49,695 bases of DNA from Acidobacteriota bacterium (GCA_003224055.1 QHYE01000093.1:1-49695), one strand, 5' to 3'; shown: positions 17,221 through 25,839, numbered from the stretch's first letter. Notes: a model not told the origin generated them from the letters alone. Translations and numbers: made by a program.

Positions 17221-18924
17221 ATGACACCCGCCATCGAAGCCTGGCTTCCGAAATCCATGCTCCTGCTGCGGGGCTACGATCGACATAAGTTCATTTCCGA
17301 TTTAATTGCCGGCGTGACCGTGGGCCTCGTCGCGTTGCCGCTGGCGATGGCGTTTGCGATTGCGTCAGGCCTGTCGCCGCAAGCAGGCCTGTATTGCGCC
17401 ATTGTGACGGGATTCCTGATTTCGCTGCTGGGCGGGTCCAAAACGCAAATCGGCGGGCCGACGGGGGCGTTCGTCGTGGTGGTTGCAGGCATCGTTGCAA
17501 AGCACGGAATCGATGGATTATTCGCGTGCACCATGATGGCGGGCGTGCTGCTGGTGCTGCTCGGCGTGACGGGCATGGGCAGTATGGTGAAATACTTTCC
17601 GCGCCCCGTCGTCGTCGGCTTCACTAACGGCATTGCGATCCTGATCGCCAGCACGCAGATCCGCGATCTCTTCGGCCTGAAAATGGATCACGTTCCCGGC
17701 GATTTCTTTCACCGCATGATGGCGTTCGCAAATGCATGGAACACGTTTTCGGTGCCGGCAACTGCCGTGTCCATTCTTTCGATTGCGGTAATGGTCTTCT
17801 GCATGAAGTTCGCGAAGAAAATTCCGGGCGCAATTCTGGTAACGTTCGGCGCGACCGCCGCGGTCATGCTGCTCCATATTCCGGTGGAGACGATCGGGAC
17901 GCGTTTTGGCGGCATCCCCAGCGGCCTGCCCAAGTTCGCGGTCCCAGCTTTTCACTACGACATCGTGCGGGAACTTTTTTCAGCGGCATTCACCGTCGCG
18001 ATGCTCGGCGCGATCGAATCGCTCATGTCTGCGGTGGTTTCGGATCGCATGAGCAACGACAAGCACAATCCCAATGTGGAATTGATCGGGCAGGGCATCG
18101 CAAATATCGTTTCGCCGCTGTTCGGCGGGCTGCCTGCCACGGGAGCGATCGCGCGCACGGCAACCAACGTGCGTTCCGGCGCCAAGACGCCCATCGCGGG
18201 AATGATTCATGCGCTGACTCTGCTGGCCATTGTGCTATTCGCCGCTCCACTGGTGAAAAACGTGCCGCTGGCGGCGCTCGCTGCGATTTTGATGATCGTC
18301 GCCTACAACATGGGCGATTGGGAGGAAATCCCGGAAATCCTGAAGCTCAGTCCCGCGGACATTGCCGTGTGGCTGCTGACCCTGACGCTGACTGTCGTGA
18401 CGGATCTGACGTTCGCCGTGGAGGTCGGCATGGTGCTCGCCGCGCTGATGTTTATCCGCAAAGTTTCGCGAACCACCACCGTCAGCCCCGTAACGAAAGA
18501 CTACGTCGAAGACAGCCGCGTCCACGTTCTCCAGGGAAAGGACATTCCCGATTACGCGATTGTCTACCGGATTCACGGGCCATTTCTTTTCGGCGCCACG
18601 GACAAATTCTCGGAAATCCTCCAGTCTCTCGAGAAATTGCCGCCCATCGTGATTCTTCGGCTGCGCAACATGACTGCCATTGACGCCACCGGCCTCGGCG
18701 CTATTCGTGACCTGGCCGACACGCTCCATGCGACGGGGCGCTCCTTGCTGCTTTGTGGTGCGCGGGAACAACCATCACAACTGATGAAGCAAGCCGAATT
18801 CGAACGCCACGTTGGCGCGGAGAATATCTGCGGAAGCATTACGGAAGCGTTGCAGCGCGCTGCGGAAGTCTATCGCCGGGAGTACGCGGGCAAGAATGAG
18901 GAAGAACTGACTCCGCGGAGTTGA
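17221..18924 (+). CDS. SulP-family anion transporter with STAS domain
   Basis: A 567-residue inner-membrane transporter. The N-terminal two thirds contains about 12-14 hydrophobic segments with SulP signatures (DLIAGVTVGLVALPLAMAFA, SGLSPQAGLYCAIVTGF, GGPTGAFVVVV, PATGAIARTATNVRSGAKTP). A cytoplasmic STAS domain lies at about 440-555 (YRIHGPFLFGATDKF, LRNMTAIDATGLGAI). SulP proteins carry sulfate, bicarbonate, dicarboxylates or other anions; specificity cannot be told here. Start choice: ATG 17221 with GAGG at 6 bp; the in-frame TTG at 17206 has GGAGAG upstream but would lie very close to the predicted transcript start. Confidence 0.93.
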   Translation: MTPAIEAWLPKSMLLLRGYDRHKFISDLIAGVTVGLVALPLAMAFAIASGLSPQAGLYCAIVTGFLISLLGGSKTQIGGPTGAFVVVVAGIVAKHGIDGLFACTMMAGVLLVLLGVTGMGSMVKYFPRPVVVGFTNGIAILIASTQIRDLFGLKMDHVPGDFFHRMMAFANAWNTFSVPATAVSILSIAVMVFCMKFAKKIPGAILVTFGATAAVMLLHIPVETIGTRFGGIPSGLPKFAVPAFHYDIVRELFSAAFTVAMLGAIESLMSAVVSDRMSNDKHNPNVELIGQGIANIVSPLFGGLPATGAIARTATNVRSGAKTPIAGMIHALTLLAIVLFAAPLVKNVPLAALAAILMIVAYNMGDWEEIPEILKLSPADIAVWLLTLTLTVVTDLTFAVEVGMVLAALMFIRKVSRTTTVSPVTKDYVEDSRVHVLQGKDIPDYAIVYRIHGPFLFGATDKFSEILQSLEKLPPIVILRLRNMTAIDATGLGAIRDLADTLHATGRSLLLCGAREQPSQLMKQAEFERHVGAENICGSITEALQRAAEVYRREYAGKNEEELTPRS

Positions 18925-19101
18925 AACAACACAGACATTCCGGTTTATGATTTCCAGGACTTCCCAGTACCCCCGATTCGATCGATTCCAGCTCGATTCA
19001 TCAACCCGACACCAATCCTTCTTCACCCTGTAACACGCCGCACCTAGCCTCAACCCCGGGACGACTGTTTCCATCTGCATTCTCGAATAAAGGAGATTCC
19101 C

Positions 19102-20727
19102 TTGAAGCAAAAATTCCTGGCAGTAGCCTTGTCGATAGGGTTGATCGGCGTGACCCTTCCTGCTCCGGCACGCGCGAACGATGGACTTGGCGACGCGCAC
19201 AAAATTAAACATGTTCTGCTGATCAGCGTGGACGGCCTTCACGCTCTCGATGTTGCGAGGTTTGTCGAGAGCTACCCCAACTCTGCCCTCGCCGAGCTGT
19301 CTCGTCATGGCATTACCTATTCCAACGCACGCACGCCCGCAAATACGGATTCCTTCCCGGGTCTTCTGGCTCTCGTGACCGGTGGGTCACCCATCTCTCA
19401 CGGGATGTTCTACGACGTGAGCTACGACCGAGCCATATTCGATCCCACCAACACCACCTGCGCCGGCCAGGCAGGCAATACGATGGTTTTCGACGAAAGC
19501 ATTGACAAGTACTCTGGCAACCCGCCCCTCTCGCTGAACGTCATTGATCCCGCGGCCCTCCCGAACCGGCTGGACGAGAATGGCAAATGCGTGCGGGTGT
19601 TTCCACATGACGCCATCAGGAGCAACACGATCTTCGAAGTCGTCAGGAGCGCGGGTGGCCACACCGCGTGGGCTAACAAGCACCCTGCCTACGACCTGGT
19701 GAATGGTCCCTCCAGCCAGGGCGTCGAAGACCTCTTCACGCCGGAAATCACCAACGTGAACGGGTTCGATGCGACTGCCAGCGTGGTCTGCACAGTGGCA
19801 GACGATCAGAAAAAAGTTAACGCGATCATTAACGAAATCCATGGCCTGAAACACGACGGAACGCCCGGTCGTGGCGTACCGGCAGTGTTCGGGATGAATT
19901 TCCAGGCCGTCAGCGTGGGGCAGAAGCTGGCAAAGGACAACAAGGACGGCGGCTGCGTTCAAGACGTAGATCCAAAGCTGAATGGGCAACCTGGCGGTTA
20001 CAAGGATGGCTCCGGAACGCCGACCGACGTTCTTGCCTATGGCCTGCAAAAGACCGACGAGGCGCTAGGCACCATGATAAATGCGCTCAAGGGGCAGCAC
20101 ATTTATGACTCGACTCTGTTCATCGTCACTGCCAAGCACGGCCAGTCGCCGATCAACCCGGTAAAGGTCAACAAGCCGGGCCACTTCGCGGATCTGGTTG
20201 CGACTTTGCCCGATGCGGGCACCAACCCGGCAGCGCTCACTCTCGCCAACGCCGCCGCTTGCAGCACCGGTCCGTGCGGTTTCGTGCAGGACGACGATGT
20301 CGCATTGATCTGGCTGCCGGACCAGAGCCAGACGCCGGCCGTCGCGGCGTACCTGAATGCAAATGCCGGGGCGCTATTCATCGAGGAGGTCATGGCTGGC
20401 GACGAGATCAACCTCAAGTTCAACAGTCCGTTGACCGACAGCCGCACGCCCGACATCGTCGTGCAGCCTATCTACGGCACGACCTACACCGGCTCGTCCA
20501 AGAAAAACGCGGAACACGGCGGATTCAGCTTCGGTGATACCAATGTCGGACTCATCGTCTCCAACCCCGCTCTGCGCTCCCGAACGGCCAAGACTCCAGT
20601 GGCCACCTCTCAGGTTGCGGCGTCGATCCTGAGTGCGCTCGGCATCGATCCCAACGAACTCCAGGCCGTGCGCAAAGAAGGCACGGCCGTTCTCCCGTTC
20701 CTCTTTAGCGACGACGTTGGGAGATAG
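19102..20727 (+). CDS. Secreted alkaline-phosphatase-superfamily phosphodiesterase
   Basis: A 541-residue exported protein with a signal peptide ending near ARA (residue 25). The core is the type I phosphodiesterase/nucleotide pyrophosphatase fold. VLLISVDGLHALD gives the first metal Asp, TPANTDSFPGLLALVTGGSP carries the likely Thr nucleophile, and AKHGQSP plus AEHGGFSFGDTNVGLIV are His-containing metal sites. It probably hydrolyses phosphodiester or phosphomonoester bonds outside the cytoplasm; substrate unknown. The start is a TTG with AAAGGAG at 7 bp. It stands alone, with a clear terminator at 20770-20798. The 177 bp before it hold no feature I can name. Confidence 0.88.
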   Translation: MKQKFLAVALSIGLIGVTLPAPARANDGLGDAHKIKHVLLISVDGLHALDVARFVESYPNSALAELSRHGITYSNARTPANTDSFPGLLALVTGGSPISHGMFYDVSYDRAIFDPTNTTCAGQAGNTMVFDESIDKYSGNPPLSLNVIDPAALPNRLDENGKCVRVFPHDAIRSNTIFEVVRSAGGHTAWANKHPAYDLVNGPSSQGVEDLFTPEITNVNGFDATASVVCTVADDQKKVNAIINEIHGLKHDGTPGRGVPAVFGMNFQAVSVGQKLAKDNKDGGCVQDVDPKLNGQPGGYKDGSGTPTDVLAYGLQKTDEALGTMINALKGQHIYDSTLFIVTAKHGQSPINPVKVNKPGHFADLVATLPDAGTNPAALTLANAAACSTGPCGFVQDDDVALIWLPDQSQTPAVAAYLNANAGALFIEEVMAGDEINLKFNSPLTDSRTPDIVVQPIYGTTYTGSSKKNAEHGGFSFGDTNVGLIVSNPALRSRTAKTPVATSQVAASILSALGIDPNELQAVRKEGTAVLPFLFSDDVGR

Positions 20728-20769
20728 CGGGAGACAGCTCCTGCCACACAAACAAGAGGCAAGACTAAG

Positions 20770-20798
20770 AGGGCGTTCCGCTCAGTGGAACGCCCTTT
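20770..20798 (+). terminator. Intrinsic terminator of the phosphodiesterase gene
   Basis: AGGGCGTTCC and GGAACGCCCT form a perfect 10-bp stem with a 7-nt loop, followed by TTTGTG. It lies 43 bp after the stop and ahead of the convergent metalloprotease gene. Confidence 0.75.
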
Positions 20799-20866
20799 GT
20801 GTTGGAACAAGATCAATGATTCTTGCGTGCGTTTCTCTGCGCCAAATTCTTTCTTCGCTGGCAGAT

Positions 20867-22306
20867 TTACTTCTTGAAACGGACGCTGTCCAGAATCGAG
20901 GAAAATGTTTTATCGTAGTTGCTGTAAGCGCTTTGCGGCGCTACGCAAATGAAGGAGTACAGGCCTTCCGGCCGCAACACCGTGATAATCCAATCCGTTT
21001 CCAGGCCGCCGGCAGGCGAGTCGTTGATCAGATAAGTGGAAAGACCAGGCTTGGCGTTCAAACGCACGCGTTCGCCCTGCCGCTGGATTTTCATTTTGGG
21101 ATTCGATTTTTGCAGATCTTGCAGGACCTGCCGCGTCCCGTTCTCCAACGCATTCGAATCCTTTGGATCTCCCTGAATCTGCGCAACGCCGATGATCAAC
21201 CCGTACGCCAAAGCAGCGTGGCCACTGCCGTCGTCCAGGACACCGCCCTCCGGCGCGAAGGAAACGCCGCCGCCATTGCTGTCAGGATATTTCTTCCAAT
21301 TGTCCGGATACTTGATTGTGTATGAATTTGCCTCGTACGTTGCAAAATTGCTTGAAGGAGGCGGGGGCGGTGTCGCCGCGTTGGCCACGCCAGGAACGGG
21401 CTTCTTCACCACGGGCAGTGCCAGCACCTCGCGCTTGATGGCTTCAAACTCTGCCGAGTCGCGCTTCGCATTCGCGGGAATGCCGCCGAGCCTCTCAATC
21501 TCCTCATCCACACGCCCGACGCGGTGCTCCGGATTCGGGTGGTCGGACAAAAACTCGGGAGGGTTCTTCCCTTTTGTCTCCGCTTCGAGCTTTTCGAAAA
21601 ACTGCGCCATGGCACGCGGGTCATATCCCGCATCGTAGAGAACTTGCGTGCCCATCACGTCGGCTTGGGACTCCGCCGTTCGCGAATACCTAAGGAGTAC
21701 GCCTCCGGCTGCGAATGCGCCAAGCTCCGTCAACAGAGCTCCGCCTGTTGATCCTCCGAAGATGCCGCTCGCAATTCCAAGGAATCCCTGCGCGGCTTGC
21801 GCTTTCGTCGCCTGGTTCGTGCCATGGCGCAGCGCAACGTGCGACAACTCATGCGCCATCACTGCCGCAAGCTGCGCTTCGTTGTCCGCAGATTCGATTA
21901 CGCCGCGATTGATAAATACATATCCGCCGGGCAAGGCAAACGCATTGATGGCCTTGTCGTTCACGCAATGAAATTCAAATGGGTATTGCACGCCACCCGC
22001 AGGAAGTTTGGACGCCAGGCGCATCCCGAGCTGTGTAAGGTAGGCGTCCACTTTGGGAGCATTGCACAGAGGCAACTGCTTCGCGGCGTCCAGCGCGGCC
22101 TTCTTGCCCAGCTCAACGTCCTGCTGCGGGGAGAACATGTTCCATCCGGGCTTGAGCTGCGTGCGCTGCGCTGCGGCGTTCGGCAAGAGTAAGAGGGTCG
22201 TTGCGAGAAGTAAAGCAGCTCCCCTTACGAGCCGCGGCGTTCGTACTGGCAGCTTTCGAATGGCACGTTCCCCGACGCATCTCGAATCCCACCAATGGAT
22301 GCTCAC
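20867..22306 (-). CDS. M48-family metalloprotease, exported
   Basis: A 479-residue zinc protease. A signal peptide or anchor (about residues 25-47, LLLATTLLLLP) is followed by an M48/BepA-like domain with HELSH (His152, Glu153, His156), INAFALPGGYVFINRG, and a downstream Glu in RTAESQADVMG as third ligand. SDHPNPEHRVGRVDEEI is typical for this group. The C-terminal 170 residues form a second domain of unknown type, joined by a proline run. It likely acts in the periplasm on envelope proteins. The GTG at 22306 is chosen for the GGAGG five bases upstream; an in-frame TTG at 22330 lacks a ribosome site. Confidence 0.92.
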   Translation of the reverse strand: MSIHWWDSRCVGERAIRKLPVRTPRLVRGAALLLATTLLLLPNAAAQRTQLKPGWNMFSPQQDVELGKKAALDAAKQLPLCNAPKVDAYLTQLGMRLASKLPAGGVQYPFEFHCVNDKAINAFALPGGYVFINRGVIESADNEAQLAAVMAHELSHVALRHGTNQATKAQAAQGFLGIASGIFGGSTGGALLTELGAFAAGGVLLRYSRTAESQADVMGTQVLYDAGYDPRAMAQFFEKLEAETKGKNPPEFLSDHPNPEHRVGRVDEEIERLGGIPANAKRDSAEFEAIKREVLALPVVKKPVPGVANAATPPPPPSSNFATYEANSYTIKYPDNWKKYPDSNGGGVSFAPEGGVLDDGSGHAALAYGLIIGVAQIQGDPKDSNALENGTRQVLQDLQKSNPKMKIQRQGERVRLNAKPGLSTYLINDSPAGGLETDWIITVLRPEGLYSFICVAPQSAYSNYDKTFSSILDSVRFKK

Positions 22307-22382
22307 GACGGCCTCCAGGACCCCACGCAAGATAGGATGGCATTCTTCTTTTCAGGGTTACTTTACACCGGTGGAGGATGAA

Positions 22383-22414
22383 ATGAAAAAGCCCGGGTGG
22401 TGGGCCACCCGGGC
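22383..22414 (-). terminator. Intrinsic terminator of the AAA+ unfoldase gene (paralog 1)
   Basis: GCCCGGGTGG and CCACCCGGGC (22391-22400 with 22405-22414) form a 10-bp stem with a tetraloop. Read on the minus strand the stem is followed by TTTTTCATTT, a classic terminator. It lies 26 bp past the stop at 22441. Confidence 0.85.
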
Positions 22415-22440
22415 GAAAATCCAGAGAGAAGCAACCTGAC

Positions 22441-23604
22441 TTAGCGAGCCATCCGCGGCAAAGGCTCCGGCGTAGTCGTCGCGCCGGGCGCGTCAACCGA
22501 CTTGCCGCTCTTTGCCGTCGCGACGCGAACTGGAAGAACCGCCTCTGGACGGCGGGCGGGCATCGCAAGATTTTCGCCTTCACGTACAAACGTCAGCTGA
22601 TCCTGTTCCTTGTTCCAGTCAATACAAACCAGATCTCCAAGGTGCACCTGCTCGGTGGCCAGCAGATTCGCCAAAGGATAGACCACGTGGCGTTCGATGG
22701 CGCGCTTCAAGTGGCGTGCGCCATAACGCTGGTCCGTGCCTTCTTGGAGCAGGAAGTCCCGGCCAGCCGGCGCGACGCGGAAGAGGAACTGCCCCTTGGC
22801 CGTTTCCAGAACCCGCTGCTGCACCTGGCCTAGTTCGATTTCCAAAACTTGTTCGAGCTGCTCGCGCCTCAGCGGATGGAACACCACCACCTTGTCCAGG
22901 CGGTTCATGAATTCCGGAGAAAATTTCCGGCGTGCCGCTTCCGTGGCGGTGCGTTCGACCTTCTCGTTGAGGCCTGCCGCTGGAGTGTCCTTGGGTTGAA
23001 CAAAGCCCATGCCACCCTGCATCAATTCGGTGATTTCCCCGCCGCCCAGGTTGGACGTCAGGAAGATAACGGTTTGCGAGAGGTCCACGCGACGGTTGTC
23101 ACCGAGAGTGAGCGTGGCCTTGTCCAGCATGCCAAGCAGCAATTGCCAGAGGGCGTCGCTGGCCTTTTCAATTTCGTCGAAGAGCAGGAAGCTCAGCTTC
23201 AGCTTCTCCGTATGGCTCTTGGACAGCTCTTCCTGCGTGATCAAGGGATGGGTCTCGCGGTGCCCCAGGTAGCCTGGAGGCGAGCCAATCAGCTTGGCAA
23301 TTTCGTGCGAGTGCTGGAACTCCGCGCAATCTACCTTTATGACCGCGCGCGGATCTCCAAAGAGGATTTCCGCGGCAGCTTCCACAATGCGGGTTTTTCC
23401 GGAGCCGGTCGGTCCCAGGAACAGAAGATTGCCCACCGGGCGTCCCGGCGAATTCAGCCCTGCGCAAAAGACCTGGAACATGTCCACAAGGGACTGCACG
23501 CCTTCTTCTTGTCCCACGATCTTGGCACGCAAGGAGGAATGAAAATCACGCGTGTCGTTGCTACGGATGCTCGGATCCAGTTGCTGACGGACGGCGGACC
23601 TCAT
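22441..23604 (-). CDS. Single-module AAA+ unfoldase of ClpA/ClpB D2 type (paralog 1)
   Basis: A 387-residue ATPase with one AAA+ module and no Clp N-domain. Motifs in order are GPTGSGKTR (Walker A), GSPPGYLGH (substrate-gripping pore loop as in ClpB/ClpA D2), LLFDEIEKA (Walker B), FLTSNLG (sensor 1), GGMGFVQPKD (where ClpA has its ClpP-docking IGL loop), FSPEFMNRLD (Arg finger) and GARHLKRAIER (sensor 2). It probably forms a hexamer that unfolds proteins. The start at 23604 gives an N-terminus matching paralog 2 residue by residue. The C-terminal 60 residues are Pro/Ala-rich. A sigma54-type promoter and a palindrome lie upstream and a strong terminator follows, so it is a separately regulated single gene. 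Confidence 0.9.
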   Translation of the reverse strand: MRSAVRQQLDPSIRSNDTRDFHSSLRAKIVGQEEGVQSLVDMFQVFCAGLNSPGRPVGNLLFLGPTGSGKTRIVEAAAEILFGDPRAVIKVDCAEFQHSHEIAKLIGSPPGYLGHRETHPLITQEELSKSHTEKLKLSFLLFDEIEKASDALWQLLLGMLDKATLTLGDNRRVDLSQTVIFLTSNLGGGEITELMQGGMGFVQPKDTPAAGLNEKVERTATEAARRKFSPEFMNRLDKVVVFHPLRREQLEQVLEIELGQVQQRVLETAKGQFLFRVAPAGRDFLLQEGTDQRYGARHLKRAIERHVVYPLANLLATEQVHLGDLVCIDWNKEQDQLTFVREGENLAMPARRPEAVLPVRVATAKSGKSVDAPGATTTPEPLPRMAR

Positions 23605-23680
23605 TGCACTCAACCCTTCCTTGCGTCCAACTTGCCCCAAACGCAATGCGCGTCTCAGCCCTGCGCAACCCTGAGATAGT

Positions 23681-23696
23681 GCATGGGGAGTGCCAA
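23681..23696 (-). promoter_or_regulatory. Sigma54-type (-24/-12) promoter of AAA+ paralog 1
   Basis: On the minus strand TTGGCAC-TCCCC-ATGC, against the consensus TTGGCAC-N5-TTGC. The invariant GG (23694-23693) and GC (23682-23681) are separated by exactly 10 bp. Expected transcription start near 23669, a 65-nt leader before the ATG. Such promoters need an ATP-driven activator bound upstream; see 23768-23826. Confidence 0.65.
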
Positions 23697-23767
23697 TCTT
23701 TATCCACAACGGCACGAGTCGAAAAGCAGCGCAAACTCAACAACATACAAGAGTTGCAGTTCTGGAA

Positions 23768-23826
23768 ACTGTCTCAACCTGTGAGACAGTGTTTCAATTG
23801 CGTGAAATGTGAGAGAGCTGAAACAG
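23768..23826. promoter_or_regulatory. Palindromic upstream activator site for the sigma54 promoter
   Basis: ACTGTCTCA, five bases, TGAGACAGT: a perfect 9-bp-arm palindrome at 23768-23790. It is followed by a second weaker one, TTTCA-N6-TGAAA (23792-23807), and another half-site TGAAACAG (23819-23826). The half-sites share TGARACA. The main palindrome is centred about 110 bp upstream of the predicted start, the usual place for an enhancer-binding activator dimer. The activator itself is not in the window. Confidence 0.55.
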
Positions 23827-23848
23827 TTTGTGTCATCCGCCGGGCGAC

Positions 23849-23877
23849 AAAAAGGGGCGCATCTTTCGATGCGCCCT
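23849..23877 (-). terminator. Intrinsic terminator of AAA+ paralog 2
   Basis: GGGCGCATC and GATGCGCCC (23855-23863 with 23868-23876) form a 9-bp stem with a TTTC loop. On the minus strand it is followed by CTTTTTGTC. It ends the transcript of the gene stopping at 23901, so paralog 1 is transcribed independently. Confidence 0.8.
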
Positions 23878-23900
23878 GAAGTCCAAGCTCAAGTGTTACT

Positions 23901-25118
23901 TTAAGAGTTTGAGCGATCCGGCTTTTTTCGCGCCTGCGCTGCCGCTGGCGCCCCAGACGGCTGTGCCGCCCGAGTCTTGCGCTCTTCCTTTGCTGCTTCC
24001 GGAGGCGCATCCATGCTCTTGCCATCTTTCGCTTCCATGGCAGCAGCGGCCGCCGCCAGCAGCGGCGCTGGGTTCTGGATGAGCGCGCCTTCGCCTTCCC
24101 GGGCAAACGTCAGCCGATTGTGACTCTGGTCCCAATCGATGCAAACAAGGTCGCCCAAACTGACTTGGTCGGTGGCCAGCAAGTTCGCCAGCGGATAAAC
24201 CACGTTTCGCTCAATGGCGCGTTTCAGGTGGCGGGCCCCATAGCGCTGGTCCGTCCCTTCCTTCAGCAAGAATTCCCGTCCCGCGTCCGTCACTCGAAAC
24301 AGAAATTGTCCGTTGGCCGTATCCAGGACGCGCTGTTGCACGTGGCCCAGCTCGATGTCGAGCACTTCCTGGAGCTGCTCGCGTTGCAGCGGGTGAAACA
24401 CGACGACTTTATCGAGCCGGTTCATGAACTCCGGCGAAAACTTGCGCCGCGCCGCTTCCGTTGCGGTACGTTCGACCTTCTCATCGAGCCCCGCGGCGGG
24501 AGTGTCTTTGGGTTGAACGAAGCCCATGCCCCCTTGCATGAGCTCGCTAATTTCACCGCTACCCAGATTGGAGGTGAGAAAGATCACCGTCTGCGACAAA
24601 TCCACTTTGCGATTGTCACCCAGGGTCAGCGTGGCCTTATCCAGCATGCCCAGCAGCAACTGCCACAGCGAGTCGCTCGCCTTTTCAATTTCGTCGAAGA
24701 GCAGGAAGCTCAGCTTCAGCTTGTCCGTGTGGCTCTTGGCCAGCTCTTCTTGATTGATCAGCGGATGTGTTTCGCGATGGCCCAGGTAGCCCGGGGGCGA
24801 GCCAATCAGTTTGGCGATCTCGTGGGAATGCTGAAATTCCGCGCAATCGACCTTGATCACCAAACGGGCGTCGCCAAAGAGGATTTCGGCGGCGGCTTCC
24901 ACGATGCGCGTCTTGCCCGAACCGGTCGGCCCGAGAAGCAGGAGATTTCCGACAGGACGTCCCGGGGAATTCAATCCGGCGCGGAAAACCTGATACAGGT
25001 CCACGAGCGCCTGGATGCCTTCCGCCTGCCCGACGATTTTTGCGCGCAGGGCTGTTTGGAAATCCAGCGTATCCGTGCTGCGCTTACTGGGATCGAGTGG
25101 AAGAATGTATTCACTCAT
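23901..25118 (-). CDS. Single-module AAA+ unfoldase of ClpA/ClpB D2 type (paralog 2)
   Basis: A 405-residue tandem paralog of the gene at 22441, nearly identical through the AAA+ core. It has GPTGSGKT (63-70), GSPPGYLGH (about 106-114), LLFDEIEKA (about 139-147), SELMQGGMGFVQPKDT, FSPEFMNRLD and GARHLKRAIER. It differs mainly in the N-terminal 25 residues and in an Ala/Lys-rich charged C-terminal tail. The start has GAGGTGA at good distance. No sigma54 site is seen; a weak sigma70-like pair lies at 25175-25203. The two copies probably serve different conditions and could form mixed rings. No clpP or adaptor gene is nearby. Confidence 0.9.
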   Translation of the reverse strand: MSEYILPLDPSKRSTDTLDFQTALRAKIVGQAEGIQALVDLYQVFRAGLNSPGRPVGNLLLLGPTGSGKTRIVEAAAEILFGDARLVIKVDCAEFQHSHEIAKLIGSPPGYLGHRETHPLINQEELAKSHTDKLKLSFLLFDEIEKASDSLWQLLLGMLDKATLTLGDNRKVDLSQTVIFLTSNLGSGEISELMQGGMGFVQPKDTPAAGLDEKVERTATEAARRKFSPEFMNRLDKVVVFHPLQREQLQEVLDIELGHVQQRVLDTANGQFLFRVTDAGREFLLKEGTDQRYGARHLKRAIERNVVYPLANLLATDQVSLGDLVCIDWDQSHNRLTFAREGEGALIQNPAPLLAAAAAAMEAKDGKSMDAPPEAAKEERKTRAAQPSGAPAAAQARKKPDRSNS

Positions 25119-25174
25119 GACGTCACCTCAGGGCAATGTCATGCGGTGTAGTGTATTTCTCTTTCGCTACGCCG

Positions 25175-25203
25175 CCAATACAAGAAACACATTCACTGGA
25201 CAA
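25175..25203 (-). promoter_or_regulatory. Possible sigma70 promoter of AAA+ paralog 2
   Basis: Minus-strand TTGTCC (25203-25198), 17 bp, TATTGG (25180-25175), about 60 bp before the ATG. The -10 is poor, so confidence is low. The rest of the 376-bp gap 25119-25494 holds no recognisable gene, repeat or RNA apart from this and the plus-strand promoter at 25423-25452. Confidence 0.3.
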
Positions 25204-25422
25204 GTTGCGTCCTATAAGTAACGCGGTCATCCTGACGGAATTGGCGCTGAACTTCGCATCATTTTTTCTGATGCTTTCCATCGATTCTCCGCGTTCTTGC
25301 TCCCTCACGGTCTTTCTCCTCTTCCCTGCTCCTACCTTAATTAGATGCCCGAAGCTCCGTTAGGTTCCCGAATCCCTGAAGTTCTCTTCTACCTGGTTAA
25401 ACCCGGCCGCGGGATTTTTCTC

Positions 25423-25452
25423 TTGCTTGTTCTGTTGGCGTCCGCCTAGGAT
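25423..25452 (+). promoter_or_regulatory. Possible sigma70 promoter of the alkyltransferase-like gene
   Basis: TTGCTT (25423-25428), 18 bp, TAGGAT (25447-25452), about 40 bp before the ATG at 25495. Confidence 0.4.
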
Positions 25453-25494
25453 GGCGGGCGAGTTTTTTTCAAAGGTCTGGGAGCTGGAGTCGAA

Positions 25495-25839
25495 ATGTCC
25501 TGGGATCCCGTCTATCGTTACGTGCAACGAATTCCCCGCGGAAGGGTTCTAACATATGGGAGCCTTGCTAAGGCCCTGCGCCTGCCCGGCGGCGCGCGCA
25601 CCGCGGGACGCGCCATGGCCGCGACGCCTTCCGGGAAAGGCATTCCCTGGCATCGTGTTCTCGGCGAGCGCGGAAAAGTCCTGATCCGCGAACCCTACGC
25701 ATCCCTGCAAAGAAAACTCCTCGAAAGCGAGGGCGTCACGATGGTCGGATTTCGCGTCGACCTCAAACGTCACCTCTGGAAACCACCTCGAAAAATCGCG
25801 GTGAAATCCAAAGCGCCCCGCAAGCGTATTCAAAAGTGA
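25495..25839 (+). CDS. Alkyltransferase-like protein (MGMT-fold, non-catalytic)
   Basis: A 114-residue single-domain MGMT-like protein. The N-terminal helix-turn-helix part (VYRYVQRIPRGRVLTYGSLAK, the usual IPxGxVxTYG) leads to the active-site loop, which reads PWHRV (residues 51-55) instead of PCHRV. Trp52 replaces the methyl-acceptor Cys. This is the mark of alkyltransferase-like (ATL) proteins, which bind O6-alkylguanine, flip it and signal to nucleotide excision repair rather than repairing it themselves. The C-terminus is strongly basic. It stands between the AAA+ genes and an ABC exporter, with no obvious operon link. Confidence 0.88.
   Translation: MSWDPVYRYVQRIPRGRVLTYGSLAKALRLPGGARTAGRAMAATPSGKGIPWHRVLGERGKVLIREPYASLQRKLLESEGVTMVGFRVDLKRHLWKPPRKIAVKSKAPRKRIQK

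Noticed and set aside
25119-25260. Sigma54 promoter for AAA+ paralog 2
   Set aside because: TTGGCGGCGTAGCG is superficially similar, but the GG and GC are 7 bp apart instead of 10, and no TGARACA palindrome is present.
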